Assembly: GCF_025717065.2 (NCBI RefSeq)
Contig: NZ_JAOVZO020000023.1
Location: 248,001 to 312,000 of the forward strand
Direction: 5' to 3'
DNA from: Tahibacter soli
GTDB lineage: Bacteria > Pseudomonadota > Gammaproteobacteria > Xanthomonadales > Rhodanobacteraceae
DNA length: 64,000 nucleotides
A model generated the notes under the pieces. That model did no database searches. It worked only from the letters and a program-made list of their open reading frames with translations, and had not been told where the DNA came from. This document shows positions 1 through 14,769 of the stretch, piece after piece. The position numbers and the translations under genes are program-made. Each line of letters starts with the position of its first letter. The first letter of the stretch is position 1.

Positions 1-425
1 CATGCGATTTCGAACACGCGCGGAAAGCCCGCGAACGGTCCGCTCGCGAGTTTCGGCAGCCGGCGGTAGTAGCCCGGGGGAAGGTCCTGCGGGATGCTCT
101 TGACCTGCTCGTCGATCAAGTGGAAGTTGTCCAGTATCCACTGTGCATCCTGGCCGAGCGCGCCGCCCCGGCGCGACTGGCGCACCATCCAGCGATAGGC
201 GTGGCGCAGCGTGCCGATGTTGCTGCGCACGCGCGGATAGAAGTTCCAGCGCAACGGGGTCTGCGCGTCCTCGCCCTCGCGCGCTTTGCGCGCGAGGCTG
301 ACGCCGTGCGTGTGGAAGCGCTCGGCGTCGAACGTCGGCGAGCGGATCGGATCGAGCAGCGCCGCTTCGGGAGCGGCGATGAGTTTGCGTAGCCGGAGCG
401 TCAGTCGGTCGAAGAGTGCGGTCAT
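1..425 (-). CDS. Cyclic beta-1,2-glucan synthase-like protein, N-terminal fragment
   Basis: Only the first 141 codons are in the window; the gene continues past position 1. The encoded stretch contains a WILDNFHLIDEQVK block followed by IPQDLPPGYYRRLPKL and ends in a GFPRVFEIA segment. Such blocks occur near the N-terminus of NdvB-type cyclic beta-1,2-glucan synthases and related GT84/GH94 giant proteins, in which an inner-membrane glycosyltransferase is joined to a glycoside-phosphorylase-like region. The start is taken as the ATG at 425 (reverse strand); the reading frame stays open upstream, so this start is not certain. If the assignment is right, the full protein would exceed 2000 residues and act in synthesis or trimming of periplasmic glucans. 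The catalytic parts lie outside the window, so the family call rests on N-terminal similarity alone. Confidence 0.6.
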   Translation of the reverse strand, partial: MTALFDRLTLRLRKLIAAPEAALLDPIRSPTFDAERFHTHGVSLARKAREGEDAQTPLRWNFYPRVRSNIGTLRHAYRWMVRQSRRGGALGQDAQWILDNFHLIDEQVKSIPQDLPPGYYRRLPKLASGPFAGFPRVFEIA

Positions 426-638
426 GGCGTCGCATGCTGCGAAACGTCTGCCAAGCCGCGGCGCCCGCTGCCACAACGATTTAGGCCCGGCGGTGCCGTG
501 CAAATCGCATGCGCGGGCGCCATCGCACGGCAAGCTGCACGGTGACGCGTGCCTATGCCGGCGCGCAATCAAACAGTTAGCCGCCGAACGCGTTGGCACG
601 AATCTGGGAGCAACTACGAGCCCGATGAAGGAGACGCC

Positions 639-830
639 ATGTATCGCGACATCTTGAGTGGACTTGCGCGCTGTACCGAGGCGCGCACGAATCGCTGGCT
701 CGGCAAGCTCACGTCGAACGCGGCGCTCGTGGACGAGTCGCAGCGGCGTTACGCCGATGCGCTCAAGCAGTACCGCTTCGGCTGCGTGCGCTGGCGAGCG
801 ATGCGCTACGACCGCGCGCTGCATCGCTGA
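639..830 (+). CDS. Small hypothetical protein, 63 aa
   Basis: A short open frame with a good ribosome binding site (AAGGAGA, 5 nt before the ATG) begins MYRDILSGLARCTEARTNRW and ends at TGA 828-830. The product is basic and rich in Arg, Tyr and Ala, with no signal peptide, membrane segment or recognised motif. It stands alone between the divergent glucan synthase gene and the convergent kinase-like gene. The strong Shine-Dalgarno sequence is the main reason to call it a gene; function unknown. Confidence 0.5.
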   Translation: MYRDILSGLARCTEARTNRWLGKLTSNAALVDESQRRYADALKQYRFGCVRWRAMRYDRALHR

Positions 831-901
831 GCCGCACGGCGGCCCGGCGCGAGCCGGCCGCCCGCAACACAAGTCAGGGGGAAATGAACAGACGCGCCGA
901 G

Positions 902-1588
902 CTAGTCGGAACGCGCCGCAAGGCGCACGAGCACGCCGGGTGCGTCGCCGCCCAGTGCGACGACGTGCGCGTTGTGCCGCGCGAGGATGTCGTGCGCGGC
1001 GGCGTCCGCGAGGTGCGGCGCGGCGGGATGTTCCAGCCGCGCCACGAACGCGGCGAACGCTTCGACGGTTCCGGCTTCGGTGGCGTCGGCGACGGTCACG
1101 CGCAGCGCGGGCTGGCCGTCGCGCGGCTGCGCGTCGACGACGACGCGGCTGCCGCGGCCGGCGATCTGCGCCGCGTGCAGCACGATCTGCACGAGCAGCC
1201 GCGCGAGCGCGCGCGATTCGCCGCGCAGTGTCGCCGGTTCCGCCGGCACGCGCGCGTCGAGCGCGACCCCGGCGTCGGCGAGGCGTGCGGCCGTGCGCGC
1301 ACGGACCGTATCGAACAGATGCGCGATCGAGGTCGCGGTCTTGGCCCCGTGGCGGCTCGCGACGAGATCGGAGATGTCGTCGAGCATCTGCACGAGCGTT
1401 TCGGACTGCCGCTGCATCGCCGCGAGGAGTTCGGCCTGCTGCGCGGGTTCCAGCCGCCCGCTGCGCAGCATCGTGATGCCGATGGAAACCGGCGAATAGG
1501 CGCTGCGCAGATCGTGAGCCAGCCGATCGAGCCAGGCATGGCGCACGGGCGTGCCTTCGGTGGCGCCGGTGAGGGCGGCTTCGGACAT
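902..1588 (-). CDS. Degenerate histidine-kinase-like protein (possible phosphotransferase)
   Basis: 228 residues, soluble. Near residue 25 there is an H-box-like helix, LAHDLRSAYSPVSIGITML, with a phosphorylatable His followed by an acidic residue, as in HisKA dimerisation domains. It is followed by helices reminiscent of the second dimerisation helix. The C-terminal half has the position and length of a HATPase domain, but the expected N-box asparagine (region LLVQIVLHAAQIA) and the DxGxG motif (region VTVADATEAG) are not seen. It therefore resembles pseudo-kinases or ChpT-like histidine phosphotransferases more than an active kinase. It is transcribed divergently from the giant hybrid kinase across a 112-bp gap, so it could serve as a phosphotransfer or regulatory partner. 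AAGGGGAA precedes the ATG. That partner role is inference; the degeneration is seen directly. Confidence 0.65.
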   Translation of the reverse strand: MSEAALTGATEGTPVRHAWLDRLAHDLRSAYSPVSIGITMLRSGRLEPAQQAELLAAMQRQSETLVQMLDDISDLVASRHGAKTATSIAHLFDTVRARTAARLADAGVALDARVPAEPATLRGESRALARLLVQIVLHAAQIAGRGSRVVVDAQPRDGQPALRVTVADATEAGTVEAFAAFVARLEHPAAPHLADAAAHDILARHNAHVVALGGDAPGVLVRLAARSD

Positions 1589-1700
1589 CGTCGAGATTCC
1601 CCTTCGTGCATGACCCGATGCAGCCGCCGCCGTGAAGCGCGGTGTGGCGCTCCCGACATGCTGCTATGTTCACTACGCCAACCCCCAGAAGCATAACGCC

Positions 1701-7424
<5,724 letters not shown>

Positions 7425-9143
7425 ATGCCCGCCATGGAAACCAACGGCAAGGTCAATATCCTGCTCGTCGACGATCAGCCGGCGCGACTGCTCAGCTACG
7501 AGGCGGTGCTCGCCGAACTCGGCGAAACGCTCGTGTCGGCAAGGTCGGGCGAGGAGGCGCTCAAGCGCCTGATGGACGACGAGTTCGCGGTCATCCTGCT
7601 CGACGTGAGCATGCCCGGGATGGACGGCTTCGAAACCGCACAGATGATCCACCAGCATCCGCGCTTCGAGAATACGCCGATCATTTTCGTGACCGGCGTG
7701 CACGTCGACGAGCTCGACCGCCTGCACGGTTATCGCCTAGGTGCGATCGACTACGTGCAGGTGCCGGTCATACCCGACATCCTGCGCAGCAAGGTTTCGG
7801 TACTCGTGGAACTGTACCGGAAGCGGCGTTCGCTCGCCGGCGAGAACGCGACCCTGATGCAGGCGAATCTCGTGCTGCAGACCGAGCGCGCGCAGGAGTT
7901 CGAGGCGCTGTCGCGCACGCTGGCGCTGGCGAACCTGCAGCTGTCGGCGGCGAACGAGCAGCTCGAGGCGGAGGTCGCCGAACGGCGCCGCGCCGAGGCC
8001 CAGTTGCAGCAGCTGGCCGAAAAGCTGCGCGTGGCCGACCGGCGCAAGGACGAGTTCCTCGCCACGCTCGCGCACGAGCTGCGCAATCCGCTGGCACCGA
8101 TCCGCAACGCGCTCGGCGTGATGCGCGCCGGCATCCAGACCGGCGACGCGCGCGCGATCGACATCATCGACCGCCAGGTGCGCCAGCTCGTGCGCCTCGT
8201 CGACGACCTGCTGGACGTCTCGCGCATCACGCACGGACGCATCGAACTCAAGCGCCAGCGCATGCCGCTCGCGCCGCTCCTGGCCGCGACGGCCGAAACG
8301 TTCGCGCCGCAGCTCGAGGCGATGGGGCATCGGCTGACGCTGGCGCTGCCGCCGGACTCGGCGGTCGTCGACGGCGATCCGCAGCGGCTTACGCAGGTGT
8401 TCGGCAACCTGTTGAACAATGCGTGCAAGTATACCGATGCGGGCGGTTCGATCCGGATGACGGCGGGCGTCGACGGCGACGCGCTCGTCGTGGCGGTGAT
8501 CGACAACGGCGTCGGCATTCCGCCGTCGCGGCTCGACGACGTGTTCGACCTGTTCGTGCAGATCGACACGTCGCTCGAACGCGCGCAGGGCGGACTCGGC
8601 GTCGGGCTGACGCTGGTACGCCGGCTCGTCGAGATGCACGGCGGCAGCGTGGCGGCGAAGAGCGACGGACCGGGCCGCGGCGCGTGCTTCGAGGTGCGCC
8701 TGCCGCTGGCGAGCGCTCAGACGCCGGCACCGGCTGTCGCGGCCCCGGCCGCGGACGCGGCGATCGCGCCGCGCCGCGTACTCGTGGTCGACGACAACCG
8801 CGATGCGGCCGAAACACTGGCGCTGCTGCTCAAGCTCGGCGGCCACGAAGTGCGCGCGCTGTGCGATCCGCTGCTCGCGCTTGCGACGCTCGAGGCGTTC
8901 AGGCCGCAGATCGCGTTTCTCGACGTCGGCATGCCGAAACTCAACGGCCTGGATCTCGCCGGGAAGATCCGCGCGAGCGAAGCGGGGAGCGACGTGCTCC
9001 TCGTCGCGCTGACGGGCTGGGGCCAGGACGACGACCGCCGGCGCTCGCAGGAAGCGGGCTTCGACTATCACCTCGTCAAGCCGGCCGATCCGCTCGACAT
9101 CGAGACGATCTGCCGCGAGGGCGTGCGGCGAGCGGGGGCGTAG
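7425..9143 (+). CDS. Hybrid response regulator/histidine kinase (REC-HisKA-HATPase-REC)
   Basis: 572 residues. The ATG follows the TAG of the upstream giant kinase with no gap (TAGATG); a second ATG lies 9 nt on. Order: N-terminal receiver with Asp60 (VILLDVSMPGMDGFE), a coiled coil of about 70 residues, HisKA with His217 (LATLAHELRNPLAPI), HATPase with LLNNACKYTD and QGGLGVGLTLVRRLVEMHGG, an Ala/Pro linker and a C-terminal receiver with Asp500 (FLDVGMPKLNGLD). No membrane segment. The N-terminal receiver suggests that this kinase is itself switched by phosphate, plausibly from a receiver of the preceding giant kinase, forming a relay. That wiring is inferred from gene order. No DNA-binding output domain is encoded nearby. 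Confidence 0.92.
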   Translation: MPAMETNGKVNILLVDDQPARLLSYEAVLAELGETLVSARSGEEALKRLMDDEFAVILLDVSMPGMDGFETAQMIHQHPRFENTPIIFVTGVHVDELDRLHGYRLGAIDYVQVPVIPDILRSKVSVLVELYRKRRSLAGENATLMQANLVLQTERAQEFEALSRTLALANLQLSAANEQLEAEVAERRRAEAQLQQLAEKLRVADRRKDEFLATLAHELRNPLAPIRNALGVMRAGIQTGDARAIDIIDRQVRQLVRLVDDLLDVSRITHGRIELKRQRMPLAPLLAATAETFAPQLEAMGHRLTLALPPDSAVVDGDPQRLTQVFGNLLNNACKYTDAGGSIRMTAGVDGDALVVAVIDNGVGIPPSRLDDVFDLFVQIDTSLERAQGGLGVGLTLVRRLVEMHGGSVAAKSDGPGRGACFEVRLPLASAQTPAPAVAAPAADAAIAPRRVLVVDDNRDAAETLALLLKLGGHEVRALCDPLLALATLEAFRPQIAFLDVGMPKLNGLDLAGKIRASEAGSDVLLVALTGWGQDDDRRRSQEAGFDYHLVKPADPLDIETICREGVRRAGA

Positions 9144-9294
9144 CGCCGCCGCGGGCCGGTGCATTTCGCATCGCCGCCGTGCGGCGCGGTGCACTCTGCA
9201 TGAAGAAAGCCGCGTCGCGACGCGCTGCAGGCGCGCGCACCGGTGGCATGGCGCTTGCGACGGTACGCGGGCACGCATGCCACAGGAGAACCGC

Positions 9295-9807
9295 ATGAAC
9301 ACCCGCATTGCCCGCACGCTCGCGTTCGCCGCGCTCGCCGCCGCATCGTCGGCCTACGCCGGCGACCTCTCGCCGAAGGACACGCAGTTCGTCACGAAGG
9401 CCGCAGTCGCCGGTCTCTCGGAAGTCGAGCAGAGCAAGCTCGCGCTCGAACGCTCCGCGAACCCGAAGATCAAGAGCTACGCCGACAAGATGGTGACCGA
9501 CCACGGCGGCGCGAACCGCAAGCTCGAAAAGCTCGCGCAGGAAAACGGCTGGATGCTGCCGAGCGCGCCCGACGCCGATGCCAAGGCGAAGATCGACGCG
9601 CTCGCGCAGACGCAGGGCGACGCGTTCGACCGCCAGTACGCGCTGAACATGAAGGCGGACCACGATGCCGCGGTCGCGCTGTTCCGCGATGCGGCCAAGA
9701 ACGCGGATGCGTCCGCGCTGCGCGGCTTCGCGACCGATACGCTGCCGACGCTCGAACAGCATCGCAAGGAGTCCGGCGAATTGCCGCCGGCGGCGCGTCG
9801 CAATTAG
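9295..9807 (+). CDS. DUF4142 exported ferritin-like protein
   Basis: 170 residues with a clear signal peptide (MNTRIARTLAFAALAAASSAYA, cleaved after AYA) and a CAGGAG ribosome site. The mature part is all-helical: a DTQFVTKAAVAGLSEVEQSKLAL helix, KSYADKMVTDHGGANRKL and, near the end, DTLPTLEQHRKES. These match DUF4142, a four-helix, ferritin-like periplasmic family common in soil proteobacteria and often linked to general stress. The conserved His of MVTDHG and of LEQHR are present. An upstream in-frame ATG at 9277 would put residues before the signal peptide and was not chosen. Biochemical role unknown. Confidence 0.85.
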   Translation: MNTRIARTLAFAALAAASSAYAGDLSPKDTQFVTKAAVAGLSEVEQSKLALERSANPKIKSYADKMVTDHGGANRKLEKLAQENGWMLPSAPDADAKAKIDALAQTQGDAFDRQYALNMKADHDAAVALFRDAAKNADASALRGFATDTLPTLEQHRKESGELPPAARRN

Positions 9808-9827
9808 GAAAGCCAAGGAAGGGGGCG

Positions 9828-9862
9828 AGGCGACTGCGCAGGCGCTGCCGGCGTAGTCGCCT
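9828..9862. terminator. Bidirectional terminator-like hairpin between convergent genes
   Basis: AGGCGACT (9828-9835) and AGTCGCCT (9855-9862) pair perfectly around a 19-nt loop that is itself GC-rich. It fills the 58-bp gap between two convergent stop codons (9807 and 9866). There is no clear T-tract, so termination strength is uncertain. Confidence 0.5.
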
Positions 9863-9865
9863 TCG

Positions 9866-10411
9866 TCACGGCCTCGGTTTTGCGTTCGCCATCGCGTCCT
9901 CGCGCGCGAGCAGCGCGCGCATGAGTTCGATTTCCGCCTGCTGCGATTCGACGATCGACTCGCACAGCCGCTGCGCGTCGCGCGTGGCGAGCGACGCCCG
10001 CTCGCACATCAGTACCGCGCCGGCGTGGTGCGGAATCATCGATTTCAGGAACTGCCGGTCGCCGATGCCCGTCTGTTCGCGGATCGCGAACCAGAATCCG
10101 GCCGCCAGAACGATGCCGAGTACGGCGAGTGCGACGTTGAGCTTTTTGTTCGGATACATCGCGGCCATCAGTGCGAGTTCGATCACGAGCATCGGCGCCG
10201 CCATGAGACCGGCCATCCAGACCTGGTTGAGATTCGGCACCGCGTTCGCGTACCGGTCGACCATCGCGTACATCAGCACGAACATCGCGACGAACGAGAG
10301 CGCGACCATCGCCGCGAGCCGCGCGTAAGGATTCATGCCGGCGTGCCGGCTGCCGGTGTGGCGCGTCGCGGCGGCATGCGCGCCGTCGCCCGCGTGCGTT
10401 GTCGCAGTCAT
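9866..10411 (-). CDS. DUF305 membrane protein
   Basis: 181 residues from the ATG at 10411, preceded by AAAGGAG. After a His-rich N-terminus there are three predicted membrane helices (LAAMVALSFVAMFVLMYAM, a segment through LMAAPMLVIELALMAAMY, and LNVALAVLGIVLAAGFWFAI). A C-terminal domain follows with FLKSMIPHHAGAVLMCERA and QQAEIELMRALL. The HHAGA motif and helical hairpin are hallmarks of DUF305, a copper/heavy-metal-associated fold of unclear function. This 'short' membrane-anchored type often sits near metal-handling genes; none is seen here. Upstream in-frame codons could extend the N-terminus but have no ribosome site. Confidence 0.85.
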   Translation of the reverse strand: MTATTHAGDGAHAAATRHTGSRHAGMNPYARLAAMVALSFVAMFVLMYAMVDRYANAVPNLNQVWMAGLMAAPMLVIELALMAAMYPNKKLNVALAVLGIVLAAGFWFAIREQTGIGDRQFLKSMIPHHAGAVLMCERASLATRDAQRLCESIVESQQAEIELMRALLAREDAMANAKPRP

Positions 10412-10491
10412 CGTCGTGCTCCTTTGCGGTCTGTCGTCCGGGCCATTCCGCCGATCGCGCCGCGAAGGCGCGATCGGCTTTCGGCGACCGG

Positions 10492-10905
10492 TCAATGCGG
10501 CTGCGCCGTACCCTGCAGGAGTTCGCCGGTGGCCCGCGTGTCGCCCGCGCTGGAGATGTTCGCGAGCGAGACGAAGCCGACGAGATTCTTGGCGCGGTCG
10601 ACGACCGGCAGGCGCCGCACGCCCAGATCGGACATGTTGCGCGCGACGTCGTCGACCTCGTCGTCGTCGTAGCAGTACTTCACGCCGCTCGACATCACTT
10701 CGCGCAACGGCGTGTCGATCTGCCAGCCTTCGGCGACGGCGCGCACGACGATGTCGCGGTCGGTGACCATGCCGATCAGCTTGTCGTTCTCGCTGACCGG
10801 CACGCTGCCGATGTCTTCGCGCTGCATCATCAGCGCGGCGGCGCGCAAGGACGCGTTCGCGTCGAGAACGTGGACGTTGCGGCTCATTACGCTACGGATC
10901 TTCAT
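10492..10905 (-). CDS. CBS-domain-pair protein
   Basis: 137 residues beginning MKIRSVMSRNVHVLDANASL, with two CBS motifs in tandem: REDIGSVPVSENDKLIGMVTD (about 32-52) and LGVRRLPVVDRAKNLVGFVS (about 92-112). Stand-alone CBS pairs bind adenine nucleotides and tune partner proteins. Such proteins often appear in stress regulons next to genes like the DUF305 gene 80 bp downstream. The start was chosen because MKIRSVMS is the usual N-terminus of this family; the longer frame to 10977 adds an unrelated basic stretch. Confidence 0.88.
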   Translation of the reverse strand: MKIRSVMSRNVHVLDANASLRAAALMMQREDIGSVPVSENDKLIGMVTDRDIVVRAVAEGWQIDTPLREVMSSGVKYCYDDDEVDDVARNMSDLGVRRLPVVDRAKNLVGFVSLANISSAGDTRATGELLQGTAQPH

Positions 10906-11308
10906 GGCGCTTCTCGCTTGGCGTCGCCGCTGCGCGGCGGGGAGTGTCAGGCGGGTTTCGCGTGTCGCTTCCCGCATCGAATGCAGCTATCAGGATTCGT
11001 GCCATGCGTGCCGCGCCGAGCGCATGCGGCACGACGACCAGCGTGGCCGCGAACCGCGGGCAATGCGCACGAGGCGCGGGCCGCGATGCTCAATCTGCAC
11101 GAGGAGCCGACCGTGCCGGATCGCGCTCGCATGCGCACCGCAAGCCGTGCGTCGGGATTCCGCCGTTTTAGATGTTGGTATTTTGTTAACAAGTAAACGA
11201 AGGGTGAACCCGGCGCCGGCATCTGACGGCGAAGCCGATCGGCCTCGCCGCGCGGGCATGCATCGTGCTGCACCTCAAGCGCCGACCCGGCAATCCCTGA
11301 AGGAGACG
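10906..11308. other. Divergent intergenic region, 403 bp
   Basis: Separates the minus-strand CBS gene from the plus-strand EF-hand gene and must hold both promoters. The only clear feature is a local AT-rich patch around 11165-11200 with a perfect 10-bp palindrome, TTGTTAACAA, at 11183-11192. It could be an operator or part of a promoter. Nothing else is recognised, and no coding frame has a ribosome site. Confidence 0.4.
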
Positions 11309-11680
11309 ATGATGAAATCACTGCAAAGCCTGCTTGCGATCGCGCTGTTGTCGGCGGGCACCGCCGTTCTGGCACAGCAGGAAACGCCGCCGTCGGCGAA
11401 GAACCCCGCGACCAATCCGGTCGGCACTCCGACGCCGACCGATCCGCCGCGCGACGCGACCACGCCGCGCACGATGACCCCGCCGGCCGCGACGATGCCG
11501 ATGAAGTCGTTCGAACAGTACGACACGAACGGCGACGGCACGATCAGCGCGGCCGAGTTCAGTCCCGCGAACGCGAAGGGCATGACGATCGCGCAGATCG
11601 ACGCGAACGGCGACGGCAAGCTCTCGCGCGACGAGTGGAACGCGCACAAGAAGGCCAAGGAAGATACGCAGCGCAAGTGA
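11309..11680 (+). CDS. Exported EF-hand calcium-binding protein
   Basis: 123 residues; AAGGAGA lies just upstream of tandem ATGs at 11309 and 11312. A signal peptide (to about AVLAQ) is followed by a Pro/Thr-rich linker and two EF-hand loops, [13 protein letters not shown] and [13 protein letters not shown], each with Asp/Asn at positions 1, 3 and 5 and an acidic residue at 12. The two loops are about 27 residues apart, a normal EF-hand pair. It is likely periplasmic and binds Ca2+. It lies 16 bp upstream of the lipoprotein dehydrogenase gene, probably in the same operon. Specific function unknown. Confidence 0.88.
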   Translation: MMKSLQSLLAIALLSAGTAVLAQQETPPSAKNPATNPVGTPTPTDPPRDATTPRTMTPPAATMPMKSFEQYDTNGDGTISAAEFSPANAKGMTIAQIDANGDGKLSRDEWNAHKKAKEDTQRK

Positions 11681-11696
11681 CGGGCCGGAGCGACTC

Positions 11697-13010
11697 ATGA
11701 GATCGACATCGTCGCGCATCGTTGCCGCGGGCGTCGTGCTCGCCGCGCTCGCCGGTTGCGGCGATCGCGCGACGTTGTCGGCGCGGCAGGACGTCGGACC
11801 GAACCCGACGCTGCCGCCCCCGAATCCCACGCTGATTCCCACGCTGAAGATCGCGCCGGCCACCGGCTGGCCTGACGGCACGGCGCCGAGGCCCGCGGAC
11901 GATCTCGCGGTGCGCGCGTTCGCGACCGGGCTCGACCATCCGCGCTGGCTCGCCGTGTTGCGCAACGGCGACGTGCTCGTCGCCGAGACGAACGCGCCGC
12001 CGCGCCCGGACGACGGCGGCGGCATCAAGGGCTGGTTCAAGGCGCGCGCGATGAAGAAGGCCGGCGCGGCGACGCCGAGCGCGAATCGCATCACGCTGCT
12101 GCGCGACGCGAACGGCGACGGCGTCGCCGAAGTGCGCGAGGCGTTCATCGAAGGCGCGAACTCGCCGTTCGGCATGGCGCTCGTCGGCGACGCGCTCTAC
12201 GTCGCGGCGACCGACGCGCTGCTCAAGTTTCCGTATCGCGACGGCGACACGCGCATCGCGACGCGAGGCGAGAAGGTCGTCGATCTGCCGGGCGGCACGT
12301 TGAACCACCACTGGACCAAGAACGTCGCCGCGAGCCCCGACGGCAAGCGGCTGTACGTGACGGTCGGCTCGAACAGCAACGTCGCCGAGAACGGCATCGA
12401 GGCCGAACGCGAGCGCGCGGCGATCCTCGAAGTCGATCCGGCGGCGAAGACGTACCGCGTATTCGCGAGCGGCCTGCGCAATCCGAACGGCATCGCGTGG
12501 ACGCGCGACGGCGTGCTGTGGACCGTCGTCAACGAACGCGACGAAATCGGTTCGGATCTCGTGCCGGACTATCTCACGTCGGTGCGCGACGGCGCGTTCT
12601 ACGGCTGGCCGTACAGCTACTACGGACAGCACGTCGACGAGCGCGTGAAGCCGCCGCGGCCCGATCTCGTCGCGCGAGCGGTGGTTCCTGACTATGCGCT
12701 CGGCGCGCACGTCGCGGCGCTCGGCCTTGCCGCCGCGGACGGCGCGCGCCTGCCGGCACGCTACGCCGACGGCATGTTCGCCGGCCTGCACGGATCGTGG
12801 AACCGGCGTCCGCCGAGCGGGTACAAGGTGATCTTCGTACCATTCTCCAACAATAAACCGTCCGGCGAGCCGATCGACGTGCTGACCGGTTTTCTCGACG
12901 AGGCGGGCAACGCGCGCGGCCGGCCGGTCGGCGTCGCGATCGATCGCGCGGGCGCGCTGCTCGTCGCCGACGACGTCGGCAACGTCGTGTGGCGCGTGAC
13001 GGCGCGATAG
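11697..13010 (+). CDS. PQQ-type glucose/sorbosone dehydrogenase-like lipoprotein
   Basis: 437 residues. The N-terminus has a lipobox (VVLAALAGC), so it is probably an outer- or inner-membrane lipoprotein. The rest is a six-bladed beta-propeller of the soluble glucose dehydrogenase/L-sorbosone dehydrogenase family: [61 protein letters not shown]-like segment, [10 protein letters not shown] and a terminal [13 protein letters not shown]. The family oxidises sugars or aldehydes with pyrroloquinoline quinone, but many members have unproven substrates. It follows the EF-hand gene by 16 bp and converges with the amidase gene over only 10 bp. Substrate not predictable. Confidence 0.85.
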   Translation: MRSTSSRIVAAGVVLAALAGCGDRATLSARQDVGPNPTLPPPNPTLIPTLKIAPATGWPDGTAPRPADDLAVRAFATGLDHPRWLAVLRNGDVLVAETNAPPRPDDGGGIKGWFKARAMKKAGAATPSANRITLLRDANGDGVAEVREAFIEGANSPFGMALVGDALYVAATDALLKFPYRDGDTRIATRGEKVVDLPGGTLNHHWTKNVAASPDGKRLYVTVGSNSNVAENGIEAERERAAILEVDPAAKTYRVFASGLRNPNGIAWTRDGVLWTVVNERDEIGSDLVPDYLTSVRDGAFYGWPYSYYGQHVDERVKPPRPDLVARAVVPDYALGAHVAALGLAAADGARLPARYADGMFAGLHGSWNRRPPSGYKVIFVPFSNNKPSGEPIDVLTGFLDEAGNARGRPVGVAIDRAGALLVADDVGNVVWRVTAR

Positions 13011-13020
13011 GCGCGAGTCG

Positions 13021-14051
13021 CTACGGATTGGGTTTCAGAAACGAGAACATGGCCGCTTTCCGGAACTTGTCGGATACGTCGCCGTGCAGGTCGTCGTTGC
13101 CGACGACCGTGATCCTGCGCACCTCGTCGCCGTCGAACGTCAGGCGGCGAAAGTCGATCCAGAACACCTGCGGGCTCACGACGCTGTCGAAGTAGATGAG
13201 GCCCTTGCCCGGATCGGTGACGGTGCGCCAGATCGTCGTCGATTCGTCGGCGCGATCGGGATCGTCGACGAACGGGCCGGCGACGTTGCGCATCGCGGCC
13301 ATGAGATACGCGACGGCTTCGCGCTGGGTCTCGGGCCTGGGCAGGTGCTGGCGATAGTACGCGCCGCGGATGAAGCGGTCGGACGCGGTGTACGAACCGG
13401 GCAGCGACTTGCCGCCCTTGAAGTCGTACTGCTTGAGGAGTTCGAGCTGCTTGTCGTACGTCGGCTCGTTCGTCATCACGGTGTAGCGGCGGTCGTGGTA
13501 GATCTTCATCTGCCCGTCGACGACCTCGAGGATCGCCGAGTCGCCCGTGGCGTCTTCCATCGCCAGATGCACCGTGATGCGGCCGCCGGAAGGCTCGTTC
13601 GCGTCGAGCAGCTGGTAGTCGACGGTTTTCCACGCGTCGACGGCCGATGCGACCGTCGGGAAATTGTCCAGATAGTATTGCGTCCACATCGAGACGCTCA
13701 GGCCGGGCCGCTTCGTGTCGCGCGGGCCGGGCTGCATCGAACCCAGGTACAGCATGTGGACGACGAGTCCCTTTTCGTTCATGCCGTCGGCGGTCGCCAT
13801 GTCGTAGGCGGTGATGGCCACGCTGCCGTATTTGCTGGTCCACGACAGCGGCTGCGTCGGCGCCAGCCCGTTGCGCGCCATGCCGCGCGGCAGCAGCCAC
13901 AGATTGGTTCCCATGTCGTCGGACCAGTCCATGTTGCGGCCCACGAGCGTGCCGTAGCCGTTGTCGTTCCACAGGATGCGCGAGCAGGACAGCGCCGGCG
14001 CGGCCGTGACGAGGCCTGCGACGATCAGAATCGCCGAAAGACGAAATGCAT
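13021..14051 (-). pseudogene. Linear amide C-N hydrolase (choloylglycine hydrolase family) with apparent frameshift in signal peptide
   Basis: The uninterrupted frame from stop 13021 reads upstream through a typical Ntn-hydrolase start: a hydrophobic stretch AILIVAGLVTAAPALS, then CSRILWNDNGYGTLVGRNMDW. The Cys after the predicted cleavage site is the expected N-terminal nucleophile. Family signatures follow: WTSKYGSVAITAYD, DGMNEKGLVVHMLYL and VTNEPTYDKQ. These are enzymes such as penicillin V acylases and bile-salt hydrolases. No ATG, GTG or TTG lies in that frame upstream of the hydrophobic stretch. The only good start, ATG at 14051 with AAGGGGA before it, is one frame off and reaches a stop after eight codons. 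One extra base between about 14025 and 14048 would explain this. It is either a recent inactivating indel, a slippage switch or a sequencing error. A GTG at 13944 gives an in-frame product lacking the nucleophile. Confidence 0.75.
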
Positions 14052-14178
14052 GATGTTCCCCTTGTCGCCGTCTGGAGAAGCGGGCGTTGTGCAGATTAGC
14101 CGTCGAACTGCGCAGTCGGCGTGAAGAGGACGTCGATGCGCCCGTTTGCCGTTCGTTTTTTTCAGCGCACGGATGGCT

Positions 14179-14769
14179 TCACGGCGTCTGCGGCGCCGGT
14201 CCGGGCGTTTCCGGCGCGAAGCGAAAGTCGTCCGAATTTTCGCCGAACCAGTCGTTGCGGGCGCTGTCCTGCCGCCCGTACTGCACCGACAGGCCCGAGG
14301 GGCCCGAGTCCTGGAAGTAGTCGAGCGCGAGTTCGTGTTCTCCCGCGTTCAACCGGATGCCGCAGGTCTGCACCGACAGCGCGCGCGGCCGCGGATCGGC
14401 GCAGACCGGGCGGTTGTCGATGCGCAGCGAGAAACCGTCGTCGCTGCCGACGAGAAACCGGTAGTCGCCGTCGCGGGCGACGGCGAATCGTTTGCGCAGA
14501 CTCAGGAAGACATGTTCGGGATAGCCGATGTCGCCGAGTTCCGGATGGCGCAGACGCCCGTCGTGCGACAGATCGAGGCGATCCACGAACACCGTTTTCG
14601 ATTCGACGATCCGGCGCGCCTGGTCGAGATGGGCGATGGGGCCGGCATTGCGCTCGATCACCAGACGCAGCACCGGCTCGACGTGCGCCGGCCACATCGC
14701 GCGCACGAGCGCGGCGGCGACGATCAGCAGCAGCGCGGTCGTGATCCGGTCGCGGCGGGCCTGGTCCAT
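14179..14769 (-). CDS. Membrane-anchored PA14-like protein
   Basis: 196 residues starting MDQARRDRITTALLLIVAAALVRAMW, a signal-anchor helix. The remainder resembles PA14/GLEYA-type beta-sandwich domains: RFAVARDGDYRFLVGSDDG (the 'G-x-Y-x-F-x-x-x-S-D-D-G' pattern), FSLRIDNRPV, LNAGEHELALDYFQDSG and GLSVQYG. PA14 domains bind carbohydrate. Its ATG overlaps the stop of the upstream mannosyltransferase gene by one base (TGATG), so translation is coupled. The pair may act together in surface glycosylation or recognition of a glycan; this is inference from coupling. Confidence 0.75.
   Translation of the reverse strand: MDQARRDRITTALLLIVAAALVRAMWPAHVEPVLRLVIERNAGPIAHLDQARRIVESKTVFVDRLDLSHDGRLRHPELGDIGYPEHVFLSLRKRFAVARDGDYRFLVGSDDGFSLRIDNRPVCADPRPRALSVQTCGIRLNAGEHELALDYFQDSGPSGLSVQYGRQDSARNDWFGENSDDFRFAPETPGPAPQTP

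Noticed and set aside
13021-13944. Amidase starting at the GTG at 13944 as a normal gene
   Set aside because: This would remove the nucleophilic Cys and the signal peptide that are clearly encoded in the same frame upstream.
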